A DNA stretch of 49,410 bases from Bacteroidaceae bacterium. GTDB lineage: Bacteria; Bacteroidota; Bacteroidia; Bacteroidales; Bacteroidaceae. A model generated the notes under the pieces. It did no database searches. It was not told the DNA's origin and saw nothing but the letters and a program-made list of their open reading frames with translations. Position 1 is the first letter of the stretch; each line of letters starts with the position of its first letter. Position numbers and translations under genes: made by a program. Location: positions 1 through 49,410 of the forward strand of contig JAFXTO010000066.1 of assembly GCA_017535725.1 (NCBI GenBank), given 5' to 3'. Positions 49,132-49,410 of this stretch are shown here, one piece after another.

Positions 49132-49410
49132 TTTTTCCACCACTTTCTGAGCCTTTTTTTCCGCCCTTCGGCCTTTTTTACCTCTTTTCGCACCGCCCGA
49201 TTCCCTCTTCCTGACACATTCTCTGTACCTCAATGGGCGATAAACTAAAGTTCAACGGGCGACAAACTATAGAGGACTCCTCCACCAGAAAAAATATATG
49301 TGACGTGCTGCGTGCTCTCGGCCTCACGTGCTGCTTCCTCGAAGCTCTCAGCCGATACAGTGTATTCCTGTGACTCTCCGTCGAGAAAACAAAAAGCACA
49401 TTAGCATACA
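49132..49410. other. Non-coding end of the window
   Basis: No credible gene. The stretch 49232-49270 (gggcgataaactaaagttca then cgggcgacaaactatagagg) resembles 38361-38400 upstream of the tandem repeat, so it may be another member of that repeat class. Confidence 0.5.

Overview
The window is a chromosomal segment of a Bacteroidota bacterium, most likely a gut or rumen Prevotellaceae (Prevotella, Segatella or Xylanibacter type). This rests on a SusC/SusD polysaccharide utilisation locus, C10 (streptopain-type) proteases with pro-domains and C-terminal sorting-like tails, DUF3078, DUF4837, Cthe_2159 and CotH/lamin-tail proteins, and many promoters of the Bacteroidetes form TTTG-N19..22-TAnnTTTG. 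Base composition is moderate. The genus is inferred; no rRNA or tRNA gene is visible.

Layout. (1) 1-5.7 kb, plus strand: two near-duplicate 66-68 residue proteins ending in a W-D-D-x-W tail flank a C10 protease, followed by a Cthe_2159-type beta-helix lipoprotein. (2) 5.7-20.6 kb, minus strand: a beta-glucan/cellodextrin locus of GH5, GH94 cellobiose phosphorylase, GPH-family symporter, SusC, SusD, surface glycan-binding lipoprotein and GH3. The model is surface capture and cutting (GH5, SusD, binding lipoprotein), import through SusC, periplasmic trimming (GH3), then inner-membrane uptake and cytosolic phosphorolysis (symporter, GH94). An inverted-repeat operator of the same design and spacing lies upstream of both susC and GH5; no regulator gene is in the window. 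(3) 20.8-36.2 kb, minus strand: a Thr-rich lipoprotein with a possible YjbH-like protein, a YqiA-like esterase, a giant CotH/lamin-tail secreted protein, an MFS transporter, a DPP5-type S9 peptidase, YidC, EngB/YihA and a DUF3078 protein. (4) 36.3-40.4 kb: a BadF/GlcNAc-kinase-type ATPase with a G9 tract, then about 1.9 kb without a credible gene but full of repeats, a BspA leucine-rich-repeat remnant and an orphan promoter, then an HTH regulator. (5) 40.4-49.4 kb: holA, AMP nucleosidase, an HsdR-N-domain protein (plus strand), a second C10 protease, a FadL/OmpP1 porin and a DUF4837 lipoprotein.

The least ordinary feature is the density of short interspersed DNA repeats and their relation to genes. 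A TAAGTAGG...CCTACTTA element occurs four times, each within about 30 bp upstream of a start codon. A 73-bp element occurs as two perfect inverted copies. Low-complexity arrays and GC-rich palindromes of the kind normally found between genes also sit in frame inside genes: at the pro-domain junction and tail of the first C10 protease, inside GH94 and GH3, in the Cthe_2159 linker, and in the signal peptides of SusD and the S9 peptidase. The best candidates for undescribed biology are the paired small W-D-D-x-W proteins around the C10 protease, the start-codon-associated element family, and the apparently non-coding unit at 38.3-39.0 kb.
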